Of a stretch of 64,000 nucleotides of DNA, positions 30,946 through 38,929 are shown piece by piece. Below the pieces are notes generated by a model. The model saw nothing but the letters and a program-made list of their open reading frames with translations, made no database searches and had not been told where the DNA came from. The position numbers were made by a program, and so were the translations under genes. Source of the stretch: Micromonospora sp. MW-13 (GTDB lineage Bacteria > Actinomycetota > Actinomycetes > Mycobacteriales > Micromonosporaceae); assembly GCF_003434305.1 (NCBI RefSeq), contig NZ_QKKX01000030.1, forward strand, positions 1 through 64,000. The letters are read 5' to 3'. The first letter of the stretch is position 1. Each line of letters begins with the position of its first letter.

Positions 30946-31734
30946 ATGGACCACGCGATCGCGGTCCACGACCTGGTCGTGGAGCGCGGCCGGCGGCGGG
31001 TGCTGCACGGCGTGAGCTGCGCCGTGCCGCGGGGCTCGGTGACCGGGCTGCTCGGGCCCAGCGGCAGTGGCAAGACCACCCTGATGCGGGCCGTCGTCGG
31101 CGTGCAGACCGTCCGCTCCGGCTCGGTGACCGTGCTCGGCCGCCCGGCCGGCGCGGCGTCGCTGCGCAGCCGGGTCGGCTACCTGACCCAGGCGCCCAGC
31201 GTGTACGCCGACCTCACCGTCCGGGAGAACGCCCGGTACTTCGCCGTCCTACAGGGCCGGGGCCGGGCCGAGGCGGACCGGGCGGTGGCCGACGTCGGGT
31301 TGGCGGAGGCGGCCGGACAGCTCGTCGGCACCCTCTCCGGCGGCCAGCGCAGCCGGGCGTCGCTGGCCTGCGCGCTGGTCGGCGAGCCGGAGCTGATCGT
31401 CCTCGACGAGCCGACCGTCGGGCAGGACCCGGTGCTGCGCGCCGACCTGTGGGCCCGGTTCCACGCCCTCGCCGCGACCGGGACGACCCTGCTGGTGTCC
31501 AGCCACGTGATGGACGAGGCGGCCCGCTGCGACCGGCTGCTGCTGATCCGCGAGGGCCGGCTGATCGCCGACGACACCCCCGACGCGGTCCGCGCCGCCG
31601 CCGGGGTCGACGACCTCGACGAGGCGTTCCTGCGCCTGATCCGGGCCGGCGGCACCGTCGGCGGCACGGGAGGCTCGGCCGACCCGCCCCGGGGCGCCAC
31701 GCGGCCGGGCGACGCGGCCGGGGGCCGGTCGTGA
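30946..31734 (+). CDS. ABC transporter ATP-binding protein (DrrA-like)
   Basis: Predicted protein of 262 aa. It has a complete ATPase set: Walker A GPSGSGKTT (about residues 39-47), Q-loop YLTQAPS, signature LSGGQRSRASLA (about 136-147), Walker B LIVLDEPTVGQDP and H-loop SSHVMDEA. The ATG at 30946 is chosen because GGAGG lies 5 nt upstream; a GTG two codons earlier overlaps the site. The stop overlaps the permease start. Arrangement as ATPase-permease-TetR resembles drug or natural-product efflux systems of the ABC-2 type. Substrate unknown. Confidence 0.9.
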   Translation: MDHAIAVHDLVVERGRRRVLHGVSCAVPRGSVTGLLGPSGSGKTTLMRAVVGVQTVRSGSVTVLGRPAGAASLRSRVGYLTQAPSVYADLTVRENARYFAVLQGRGRAEADRAVADVGLAEAAGQLVGTLSGGQRSRASLACALVGEPELIVLDEPTVGQDPVLRADLWARFHALAATGTTLLVSSHVMDEAARCDRLLLIREGRLIADDTPDAVRAAAGVDDLDEAFLRLIRAGGTVGGTGGSADPPRGATRPGDAAGGRS

Positions 31735-32486
31735 GCCCGCGCATCCTGGCCGCCACCACGGGGCGCATCCTGCGCCAGCTCCGGCACGACCGGCGCACCG
31801 TGGCCCTGCTCGTGGTGGTGCCGGCGCTGCTGCTCACCCTCGTCAACTTCATGTACGCCGACCAGCCCACCCCGCCCGGCCGGCCGAGCATGTTCGACCG
31901 GGTGGCGCTGGTGCTGCTCGGCGTCTTCCCATTCGTGATCATGTTCCTGGTGACCAGCATCGCGATGCTGCGCGAGCGCACCTCCGGCACCCTGGAGCGG
32001 CTGCTCACCACCCCGCTCGGCCGGCTCGACCTGCTGTTCGGCTACGGGATCGCGTTCGGCGTCGCCGCCGCCGGGCAGGCCGCGATCGCCGCGGCCGTGG
32101 CGTACTGGGTCTTCGGGCTGAGCACCGCCGGCAGCAGCGCCCTGGTGATCGGAATCGCGGTGGTCAACGCGGTGCTCGGGGTGGCCCTCGGGCTGTTCTG
32201 CAGCGCGTTCGCCCGCACCGAGTTCCAGGCCGTACAGTTCATGCCGGTCGTGGTGATCCCCCAGCTACTGCTCTGCGGGCTCTTCGTCGCCCGCGACGAG
32301 ATGGCCGGCTGGCTCCAGGCGGTCAGCTACGCCCTCCCGCTGTCGTACGCGGTCGAGGCGTTGCAAGAGGTCGGCGCGCACGCCGACCCCACCGGCACCA
32401 TGTGGCGGGACCTCGGGGTGGTGGCCGGCGCGGTGGTGCTGGCGCTGGTGCTCGCCGCGGCCACCCTGCGCCGGCGCAGCGGCTGA
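31731..32486 (+). CDS. ABC-2 type transporter permease
   Basis: Predicted protein of 251 aa with six hydrophobic segments: one near the N-terminus (VALLVVVPALLLTLVNFMYA), then VALVLLGVFPFVIMFLVTSI, AFGVAAAGQAAIAAAVAYWV, and three more up to residue 245. RERTSGTLERLLTTPL (about residues 80-95) is the conserved ABC-2 coupling segment, which contacts the ATPase. The GTG start overlaps the ATPase stop by 4 bp (GTGA). Two permeases or a homodimer would complete the exporter; only one gene is present, so a homodimer is likely. Confidence 0.9.
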   Translation: MSPRILAATTGRILRQLRHDRRTVALLVVVPALLLTLVNFMYADQPTPPGRPSMFDRVALVLLGVFPFVIMFLVTSIAMLRERTSGTLERLLTTPLGRLDLLFGYGIAFGVAAAGQAAIAAAVAYWVFGLSTAGSSALVIGIAVVNAVLGVALGLFCSAFARTEFQAVQFMPVVVIPQLLLCGLFVARDEMAGWLQAVSYALPLSYAVEALQEVGAHADPTGTMWRDLGVVAGAVVLALVLAAATLRRRSG

Positions 32487-32532
32487 GCCGCCGGGCGCGG
32501 ACGGCACGACGGCGGACGAGCGAGGGGCGGCG

Positions 32533-33126
32533 ATGGTGCGACGGACCGGCCGGCGACCCGGGAACCCGGACACCCGGGAGGCGATCCTCGACGCGGCCCG
32601 GGCCGGGTTCGCGGAGCGGGGCTTCGACGCGACCTCGATCCGGTCGATCGCCGGGGCGGCGGGGGTGGACCCGGCGCTGGTGCACCACTACTTCGGCAGC
32701 AAGGACCGGCTCTTCCTGGCCGCGATGAACGCCCCGCTCGACCCCGGCGAACTGCTCCCCGGGATGCTCGGCGGGGACGCCGACGGCATCGGCGAACGGC
32801 TGGTCCGCACGTTCCTGGGGATCTGGGACTCCCCGGCGGGCGCCGCCGCCGTGGCCCTGCTGCGGTCCGGGGTGAGCAACGAGTGGACCGCCCGGCTGTT
32901 GCGCGAGTTCCTGGTCACCCAGGTGCTGCGCCGCGTCCTGGACCACCTCGACGTCGACCCGGCCGAACGGCCGCTGCGCGGGTCGCTGGTGGCCACCCAG
33001 ATGATCGGGCTGGCGATGATGCGGCACGTGATCCGGCTGGAGCCGGTCGCCTCCGCACCGGCGGAGATCCTGGTCGCCGCGATCGCTCCCACGGTCCAGC
33101 GGTACCTGCGCGGCCACCTCTCGTAG
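32533..33126 (+). CDS. TetR-family repressor
   Basis: Predicted protein of 197 aa. Residues 12-60 are the TetR DNA-binding domain: ILDAARAGFAERGFDATSIR begins helix 1, and IAGAAGVDPALVHHYFGSKD is the HTH with the typical YFGSKD end. The C-terminal ligand and dimer domain shows no particular signature beyond TetR_C-like helices. It is the third gene of the ABC operon (46 bp after the permease, GAGGGG upstream) and probably represses it through the palindrome at 30913-30934, relieved by the transported compound. Confidence 0.88.
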   Translation: MVRRTGRRPGNPDTREAILDAARAGFAERGFDATSIRSIAGAAGVDPALVHHYFGSKDRLFLAAMNAPLDPGELLPGMLGGDADGIGERLVRTFLGIWDSPAGAAAVALLRSGVSNEWTARLLREFLVTQVLRRVLDHLDVDPAERPLRGSLVATQMIGLAMMRHVIRLEPVASAPAEILVAAIAPTVQRYLRGHLS

Positions 33127-33188
33127 GGCCGCGCGGAACCGGCCTCCCTGCCCATCCCCTGCGCGGGGACGCCGACGGGCCCGGCGGA

Positions 33189-33222
33189 CGCGCCCGCAGG
33201 TGCGACGGTTGCGGGGGCGCGT
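33189..33222. terminator. hairpin between convergent tetR and DUF2470 genes
   Basis: ACGCGCCCGCA (33189-33199) pairs with TGCGGGGGCGCGT (33210-33222) with one bulged G. It lies between two 3' ends and could terminate transcription from both sides. Confidence 0.5.
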
Positions 33223-33233
33223 GCGGGGTCGGG

Positions 33234-34004
33234 TCAGGCCGGGCCGGTCAGCCGGGTCGACTCGGGTTGCCGGCAGAACACCGGGTGCAGCAACCGGGCC
33301 AGCTCGCCGTGGTCGGCCACCGGGCGCGGGAAGGCCAGCCGGGCCCGCCGCCGGGCGCCGGCGGAACCGAAGGAGACCACCAGGCCGTACCGGTCGACCC
33401 GCACCACCCGGGGCGGGTCGACCCGGGCCGCGTCGGCCAGGCCGAGCTGCCGCCGGACGTAGGCCGTCATCGCCCGGCCGTGGTGCACGGTGAGCTCGGC
33501 CAGCAGGTCCGCCTCCACCGGGTGCAGCGGGTCCGGCTCGGCCTCCGCGTACGCCAGCGGATCGATCCGGAGCAGCCCGTCGGGGCGCTCCAGGCGGGCC
33601 TCGGCCACCTCGAAGCGGTGCAACCGGAACCGGGTGCCCACGTCGAGCAGGTCGCCCGTCGGGTCCGCCTCGGCGAAGTCCAGCGCGGCGCGGCGGCCCT
33701 CGTCGCCGTGCAGCGCGACCGCCCAGCCGGAGACCCAGGCCCGGCCCAACGACGGGGCGCCGGCCGCTGGCGGCAGGTCCAGCACGTCGAGCGCCAGGGC
33801 GACGTCGCCGCCGGGCGGCAGGGCCGCCGCGAGGTCGCTGTGCACCGGTACGAGCAGCAGCACCCGGCCCTCGGCATCGGTGACGTGCCGGACGTGGAAC
33901 GGGCCGGGCCGCTGGGCGAGGTAGGCCAGGCCGGGCAGCCGGCCGGCGACCAGGGTCCGGACGATCTCGGCGGGACTGGGCCGCAGGGCGGGGCTGGGGC
34001 GCAT
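33234..34004 (-). CDS. iron-regulated DUF2470-type protein
   Basis: Predicted protein of 256 aa. The C-terminal third (RVDRYGLVVSFGS, ARLAFPRPV, LARLLHPVF) has the pattern of the DUF2470 domain, which is found at the C-terminus of HugZ-like heme oxygenases and in small heme-binding proteins. The N-terminal part (RPGPFHVRHVTDAEGRVLLL) resembles a split-barrel fold of the pyridoxamine-oxidase type. The ATG at 34004 has GGAGG 7 nt upstream, and an IdeR/DmdR iron box lies directly before that. A role in heme or iron-complex use under iron shortage is therefore likely. The domain call is from sequence pattern and is moderately sure. Confidence 0.7.
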   Translation of the reverse strand: MRPSPALRPSPAEIVRTLVAGRLPGLAYLAQRPGPFHVRHVTDAEGRVLLLVPVHSDLAAALPPGGDVALALDVLDLPPAAGAPSLGRAWVSGWAVALHGDEGRRAALDFAEADPTGDLLDVGTRFRLHRFEVAEARLERPDGLLRIDPLAYAEAEPDPLHPVEADLLAELTVHHGRAMTAYVRRQLGLADAARVDPPRVVRVDRYGLVVSFGSAGARRRARLAFPRPVADHGELARLLHPVFCRQPESTRLTGPA

Positions 34005-34015
34005 GACCCACCTCC

Positions 34016-34034
34016 GAAGGTTAGGCTTACCTAA
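34016..34034. promoter_or_regulatory. IdeR/DmdR (DtxR-type) iron box
   Basis: The 19 bases GAAGGTTAGGCTTACCTAA match the DtxR/IdeR consensus TTAGGTTAGGCTAACCTAA at 16 positions, including the full central TTAGGCT. It lies immediately upstream of the ribosome-binding site of the minus-strand gene starting at 34004, so iron-loaded repressor bound here would block its transcription. It is also 110 bp beyond the stop of the ABC exporter gene, not in front of it. Confidence 0.85.
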
Positions 34035-34089
34035 GCAGCACGGTAGACCACCCGCGCCCCCACGTCCACCGGCCAGCCGATTCCGGCCG

Positions 34090-34154
34090 GCCCACCCGGC
34101 CCGCCCACCCGGCCCGCCCACCCGGCCTGCTCAGCCGGCCTGCTCAGCCGGTCT
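34090..34154. repeat. 13-bp tandem repeat, five copies
   Basis: Three units of GCCCACCCGGCCC type (34090, 34103, 34116) are followed by two of GCTCAGCCGGCCT type (34129, 34142). The last copy overlaps the stop codon of the ABC exporter gene ending at 34144. The array lies between that gene and the iron box. Confidence 0.65.
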
Positions 34155-35931
34155 GCTCCAGCCACGAGGCGTAGAGCAGCCCGTAGACCGAGTCCGGCTC
34201 GCGGACCAGCTCGTCGTGCGGGCCACGCTGCACGATCCGGCCCCGGTCCACCACGATCACCTCGTCCGCGGCCTGGGCGGTGGAGAGCCGGTGCGCGATC
34301 GCGAGGGTCGTCCGGCCCCGGGTCACCGCGTCCAGGGTGCGCTGGAGGCGGACCTCGGTGGCCGGGTCGACCGCGCTGGTCGCCTCGTCCAGCACCAGCA
34401 GGTCCGGGTCGGCGACGTACGCCCGCGCCAGCGCGACCAGCTGCCGCTCCCCCACGCTCAACGCCTCGCCGCGCTCGCCGACCGGGGTGTCCAGCCCGGC
34501 CGGCAGCCCGTCCAGCCAGTCCGCCAGCCCCAGCTCGGTGAAGGCGGTCGTCAACTCGGCGTCGGTCAGCTCCGGCCGGGCGAACCGGACGTTCTCCCCG
34601 ACGGTGGCGTCGAAGAGGAAGCCGTCCTGCGGGACCATCACCACCCGCGCGCGCAACGAGGCGAACCGGACCCGCGGCAGCGGCACCCCGGACAGCAACA
34701 CCTCGCCGCCGCTCGGGTCCATCAGCCGGGTGAGCAGCTTGGCGAAGGTGGTCTTGCCGCTGCCCGTCTCCCCCACCACGGCCACCCGGCTCTTCGCCGG
34801 GATCTCCAGGCTGACGTCGTGCAGCACCGGCGGCCCGCCCGGATAGGCGAAGTTCACCCCGGCGAAGCGGATGTCCAGCGGACCCGACGGCAGCTCCCGC
34901 CCCTGCTCGCCCGGGTCGGCCACGTCCGGGACGGCGTCCAGCACGTCGAGCACCCGCCGCCAGCCGGCGATCGCGTTCTGCGCCTCGTTGAGCACCTCGG
35001 TGGCGATCTGCACCGGCTGGATGAACAGCGTCACCAGGAACAGGAACGCCGTGAGCTGGCCGACCGACAGGGTGCCGTCCACCCCGAGGGCGACCCCGAG
35101 GACGACGACACCGGCCAGCGCCAGCCCGGCCGCCAACTCCCCCACCGAGCTGCCCAGGATGCTGATCCGGATCGCCCGCTGCTGGGCCTGCCGCTGCCCC
35201 TCGATCGCCGTGTCCAGCCGGCGGGCGGTCCGTCCCGCGATCCCGTACGCCCGGATCACCGGCGCCCCGACCACGCTCTCGGCGATCGTGCCGAGCAGGG
35301 CCCCCGTCCGCTGCCGGACCACCCCGTACGCCCCGGCGAGGCGGCGCTGCAACAGCCGGATCACCAGCACCGCCGGCGCGAACGCGGCGAGCACCACCAG
35401 GGTGAGCTGCCACGAGTACGCCAGCATCACCGCCGTGGTCACCACGAGCTGACCGAGGTTGACGATCAGGATCACTCCGCCCCACTGGAGGAACTGGGTG
35501 ATCTGGTCGACGTCGCTGGTCACCCGGGAGACCAGGGAGCCGCGCCGCTCGGACTGCTGGTGCAGCATCGACAGGTCGTGCACGTGCCGGAACGCCCGGG
35601 TACGCACGTTGGCCAGGGCGGTCTCGCTGACCGTGAACAGCCGCCGCATCATCAGGTACCCGCAGGTGGTGGTCACCACCAGCACGGCGACGGTGGCGGC
35701 CACCACCGTCCACACCACGTCCAGGTCGAGCCCGCCGACGATGCCCTTGTCGATGCCCTGCTGCACGGCCACCGGCACGGCCACCCGGCCGACCATGTAG
35801 ACCAACGCCAGGGCGACCGTGCCGGCCAGGCCGGTGCGCAGCTCCGGGGAGAGGGCCAGCCCCCGCCGCAGGGTCCGCCAGGTGCTCTCGGCCGGTTCCT
35901 CCGCCGGCCGCTCGGCCTCCGCCACGCTCAC
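34144..35931 (-). CDS. ABC exporter half-transporter, catalytically competent subunit
   Basis: Predicted protein of 595 aa with an N-terminal six-helix membrane domain (residues about 35-320) and a C-terminal ATPase. ATPase motifs: Walker A GETGSGKTT (about 382), signature LSVGERQ (about 490, second Gly replaced by Val-Gly-Glu), Walker B LLVLDEATSAVDP with intact catalytic Glu, and H-loop AIAHRLST with intact His. With the upstream gene at 36145, which lacks the Glu and His, it would form a heterodimeric exporter whose second site is degenerate. The GTG start is part of the same CGGTGAGC seen in each of the tandem repeats upstream. Substrate unknown; lipid or drug export is usual. Confidence 0.88.
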   Translation of the reverse strand: MSVAEAERPAEEPAESTWRTLRRGLALSPELRTGLAGTVALALVYMVGRVAVPVAVQQGIDKGIVGGLDLDVVWTVVAATVAVLVVTTTCGYLMMRRLFTVSETALANVRTRAFRHVHDLSMLHQQSERRGSLVSRVTSDVDQITQFLQWGGVILIVNLGQLVVTTAVMLAYSWQLTLVVLAAFAPAVLVIRLLQRRLAGAYGVVRQRTGALLGTIAESVVGAPVIRAYGIAGRTARRLDTAIEGQRQAQQRAIRISILGSSVGELAAGLALAGVVVLGVALGVDGTLSVGQLTAFLFLVTLFIQPVQIATEVLNEAQNAIAGWRRVLDVLDAVPDVADPGEQGRELPSGPLDIRFAGVNFAYPGGPPVLHDVSLEIPAKSRVAVVGETGSGKTTFAKLLTRLMDPSGGEVLLSGVPLPRVRFASLRARVVMVPQDGFLFDATVGENVRFARPELTDAELTTAFTELGLADWLDGLPAGLDTPVGERGEALSVGERQLVALARAYVADPDLLVLDEATSAVDPATEVRLQRTLDAVTRGRTTLAIAHRLSTAQAADEVIVVDRGRIVQRGPHDELVREPDSVYGLLYASWLEQTG

Positions 35932-35941
35932 CGGTCCCCCT

Positions 35942-36159
35942 CGTTCGCGACTGCGGGGCTCGCAAGCTCACTCCTCGCGCTCACCGGTCCCGCCCCTCGT
36001 TCGCGACTGCGGGGCTCGCAAGCTCACTCCTCGCGCTCACCGTGCCGCCCCCGTTCGCGACTGCGGGGCTCGCAAGCTCACTCCTCGCGCTCACCGTGCC
36101 GCCCCCGTTCCCGACTGCGGGGCTCGCAAGCTCACTCCTCGCGCTCACCGGTCCACCTC
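35942..36159. repeat. 54-56-bp tandem repeat, four copies
   Basis: Four nearly identical units start at 35942, 35998, 36052 and 36106 and fill the whole gap between the two ABC genes. The last one overlaps the stop codon of the upstream gene. Each holds TTCGCGACTGCGGGGCTCGC followed by AAGCTCACTCCTCGCGCTCA. Read on the minus strand, every unit offers GTGAGC and a GAGGAG stretch, like the start region of the downstream gene. There are no unique spacers, so it is not a CRISPR. A 20-bp piece of the unit recurs between hisC and hisB at 49840. Confidence 0.85.
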
Positions 36160-38019
36160 GATCTCCAGGCCCGTGGCCAACGGCGTGACCTCGTCGGGCG
36201 TGCGCTGCTGTTGGGGGTCGGTCTCGGCCTGCTCGTAGGCGGTGACCAGGTCGGCGTAGCCGGCAACGGAGGCGAGCAGCTCGGTGTGGGTGCCCCGGGC
36301 CAGCACCCGGCCGTGCTCCAGGTAGATCACCTCGTCGGCCAGCGCGATGGTGGCCCGCCGGTACGCCACCACCAGGATCGAGGCGGCCGGCCCCCCGGCC
36401 GTCGGGGCGCGCAGCCCGGCCAGGATCGCCGCCTCCACCCTGGGGTCCACCGCGCTGGTGGCGTCGTCGAGGACCAGCAGCCGGGGCCGCCCGGCCAGCG
36501 CCCGGGCCAGGGTGAGCCGCTGCCGCTGTCCGCCGGAGAGCGAGGTGCCCCGCTCGCCGACCATCGTGTCCAGCCCGTCGGGCAGCGCGGCGACGAAGCC
36601 GTCCGCCTCGGCCAGCCGCAGCGCCGCCCAGGCCTGCTCGTCGGTGATGCCGGGCCGGTCCAGGGTGATGTTGGCCCGGACCGTGTCGTCGAAGACGAAC
36701 GGCACCTGCGCCACCAGCGCGACGGCGCCGGCCAGCGATCCGGCGGTGAGCTGGCGGACGTCCACCCCGTCGAGGCGGACCGTGCCGGCGTCCGGGTCGA
36801 CCAGCCGCACCGCCAGCGCGGCGACGGTCGACTTCCCGGCCCCGGTCGGCCCGACCAGGGCCACCGTTGCGCCGGCCGGGACGGTGAAGGAGACCTCGCC
36901 GAGCACCTCGGCGCCGGGCAGGTGTGCCTCGGCCGGCTCGTACGCGAAGCCGACATCGGCGAAGTCCAGGGTGGCCGGGGTGGGGTCGGCCGGGTCGAGC
37001 GCGACGTCCCCGTACGGCATCTCGCCGGTGGCGTCGAGCACCCGGCGCACCCGGTCCCAGCCGGCGACGCTGCGCGGCAGCTCCGCCAGGACCCAGCCGA
37101 TGGCCCGCACCGGGAACGCCAGGACGGTGAACAGGAAGGCCACGCTGACCAGCTCGGTGACCGTGATGGCGCCCTGCCGGAGCCGGAACGCGCCGACCAC
37201 CAGCACGGCGAGGGTGCCGAGACTGGGCAGGGTCTCCAGCATCGGGTCGAACACGCCGCGCAGCCGGCCGACGGCGACCAGCGCGTCGCGCAGCTCGCCG
37301 GCCCGGGCGGAGAACCGGGCGGTCTCCTGGGCCTCGCGGCCCATCGTCTTGACCACCAGGGCGCCGTCGAAGCTCTCGTGGGCGATCCCGCTGACCTCCG
37401 CGCGCAGCCGCTGGGCGCGGGCCTGGCGAGGGGCCATCCGGCGGGAGTAGACCACGTTGAGGGCGAACAGCGCCGGGAACACGGCCAGCCCGACCAGGGC
37501 CAGCGCCCAGTCGGTGACGAACAGCGAGACCACCGCGCCGACCAGCATCACCAGCGTGCCGACCGCGAACGGCAGCGGGGCGATCGGGTACCAGGCCGCC
37601 TCGACGTCGGAGTTGGCGTTGGACAGCAGGGTGCCGGTGGCGTTGCGCTGGTGCCAGGACAGCGGCAGGTCCAGGTAGCGGCGGGTGACCCGGCGACGGT
37701 ACGCGGCCTGGAGCCGGAACTGCATGTAGCCGGCGCCGATCCGGCGGCCGAAGATGCCGACCACCCGCAGCACGCTGATGCCGAACAGGGCCCCGGCGGC
37801 GAGGGCGACGGCCGCCACGCCCACCGACCCGCGCTCGACCGCCGGCACCACCACGTCGCCGACCACCGCGCCGACGACGTACGCGCTGGCGATGACCAGC
37901 CCGCCGAACAGCACGCTGCCGGCCACCGCGACCGCGAAGATCCGGGGCTGTTCCCGGATCGCCCGGCCGAGCACGGACAACCCCCGGCCGAGCACGTCCC
38001 GACTTGTCCTGCTGGTCAC
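36145..38019 (-). CDS. ABC exporter half-transporter, degenerate-site subunit
   Basis: Predicted protein of 624 aa with a six-helix membrane domain (residues about 25-320) and a C-terminal ATPase. Walker A GPTGAGKST and signature LSGGQRQRL are normal, but Walker B reads LLVLDDATSAVDP (Asp in place of the catalytic Glu) and the H-loop reads VVAYRRAT (Tyr in place of His). This is the pattern of the noncanonical member of heterodimeric exporters such as TM287/288. The GTG at 38019 has GGGGGAGAG upstream. It is transcribed first, followed across the tandem repeats by its partner at 34144. Confidence 0.87.
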   Translation of the reverse strand: MTSRTSRDVLGRGLSVLGRAIREQPRIFAVAVAGSVLFGGLVIASAYVVGAVVGDVVVPAVERGSVGVAAVALAAGALFGISVLRVVGIFGRRIGAGYMQFRLQAAYRRRVTRRYLDLPLSWHQRNATGTLLSNANSDVEAAWYPIAPLPFAVGTLVMLVGAVVSLFVTDWALALVGLAVFPALFALNVVYSRRMAPRQARAQRLRAEVSGIAHESFDGALVVKTMGREAQETARFSARAGELRDALVAVGRLRGVFDPMLETLPSLGTLAVLVVGAFRLRQGAITVTELVSVAFLFTVLAFPVRAIGWVLAELPRSVAGWDRVRRVLDATGEMPYGDVALDPADPTPATLDFADVGFAYEPAEAHLPGAEVLGEVSFTVPAGATVALVGPTGAGKSTVAALAVRLVDPDAGTVRLDGVDVRQLTAGSLAGAVALVAQVPFVFDDTVRANITLDRPGITDEQAWAALRLAEADGFVAALPDGLDTMVGERGTSLSGGQRQRLTLARALAGRPRLLVLDDATSAVDPRVEAAILAGLRAPTAGGPAASILVVAYRRATIALADEVIYLEHGRVLARGTHTELLASVAGYADLVTAYEQAETDPQQQRTPDEVTPLATGLEIEVDR

Positions 38020-38158
38020 GCTCTCCCCCGCCGTAAGCCGCAATTCTCCCCCCTCATCCTTACCGGTCCGGTCCACCCGCGCCGTCCCGGAACGGGTATG
38101 TCGGTGGTCACGTCGCGCCCCCTGACGGCGCCGCCGCGCCGACCACACCGGACCGGCC

Positions 38159-38164
38159 TACGAT
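38159..38164 (+). promoter_or_regulatory. -10 element for a leaderless transcript
   Basis: TACGAT (TAnnnT type) ends 6 nt before the ATG at 38171, and no ribosome-binding site precedes that ATG. The transcript is probably leaderless. Confidence 0.4.
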
Positions 38165-38170
38165 CGGGCG

Positions 38171-38800
38171 ATGACGCGGTACGCCCGGTCGGAGCGCGAC
38201 GCGCTCGCCGACCTCATGCTGAGCCTGGGTCCGGACGCGCCGACGATCAACGAGGGCTGGTCGGTCCGGGACCTCGCCGCCCACCTGATCGCCCGGGAGC
38301 GCCGGCCGGACGCCGCCGGCGGGATCGTGCTGCCGCCCCTGCGCGGGTACGCCGAGGGGGTGCGGGCCCGGATCGCGGCCCGGCCGTTCCCCGAGCTGGT
38401 CGGCCAGGTCCGCCGCCCGCCGGTGTGGAGCCCGGTGAGCAACCCGCTCACCGACGAACTGGTCAACACCATGGAGTTCTACATCCACCACGAGGACGTC
38501 CGGCGGGCCCGGCCCGGGTGGCAGCCGAGGAACCTGCCGGCCGGGCTGCACGCCGTGCTGTGGCGCCGGGCCGCGGTGCTGGGCCGGCTGGCGCTGCGCC
38601 GCTTCCCGGCCGACCTGCTGGTGCAGGCGCCCGGGCACGGCGAGCTGTCGGCGGGGCGAGGCGGGCCGCGGGCCCGGCTGGTCGGCGCGCCGGGCGAACT
38701 GGTGCTGTTCCTGACCGGCCGGCAGCGGGTGGCCCGGGTTCAGGTGGACGGGCCGGCGGAGCTGTCCGCGCGACTGAGGTCCGCCAACCTGGGCATCTGA
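38171..38800 (+). CDS. TIGR03085-type DinB/mycothiol-dependent family protein
   Basis: Predicted protein of 209 aa. The N-terminal helical bundle of DinB/maleylpyruvate-isomerase type is seen in ERDALADLMLSLGPDAPT, GWSVRDLAAHLIARERRPD and NTMEFYIHHEDVRRARPGW; the His residues at about 37, 106 and 107 are placed as the metal ligands of this superfamily. This match, including RDLAAHL and EFYIHHEDVRR, is what defines the TIGR03085 actinobacterial family of unknown reaction. It is monocistronic and divergent from the ABC exporter genes. Confidence 0.78.
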   Translation: MTRYARSERDALADLMLSLGPDAPTINEGWSVRDLAAHLIARERRPDAAGGIVLPPLRGYAEGVRARIAARPFPELVGQVRRPPVWSPVSNPLTDELVNTMEFYIHHEDVRRARPGWQPRNLPAGLHAVLWRRAAVLGRLALRRFPADLLVQAPGHGELSAGRGGPRARLVGAPGELVLFLTGRQRVARVQVDGPAELSARLRSANLGI

Positions 38801-38929
38801 CGGATCGTGATCCCCCGGTCACACACGGGCGTGAACCGGTCGTGGCCAAATTATGAATGTCGATCGGCCCTGACGTACCCTCGTCCGGCCGTCGCCCCGC
38901 CCGGGGCGGCCACATCCGGAGGGGGCGAC

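Noticed and set aside
35942..36159. Possible CRISPR array
   Set aside because: Units follow each other without unique spacers, are 54-56 bp long and there are no cas genes nearby.
34003..38856. Open frame of about 1600 codons antisense to the ABC exporters and reading into the next gene
   Set aside because: It lies opposite two clear ABC transporters and the predicted sequence is Arg/Gly/Pro-rich without motifs. It arises from GC-rich codon bias plus repeat units with a period divisible by three.
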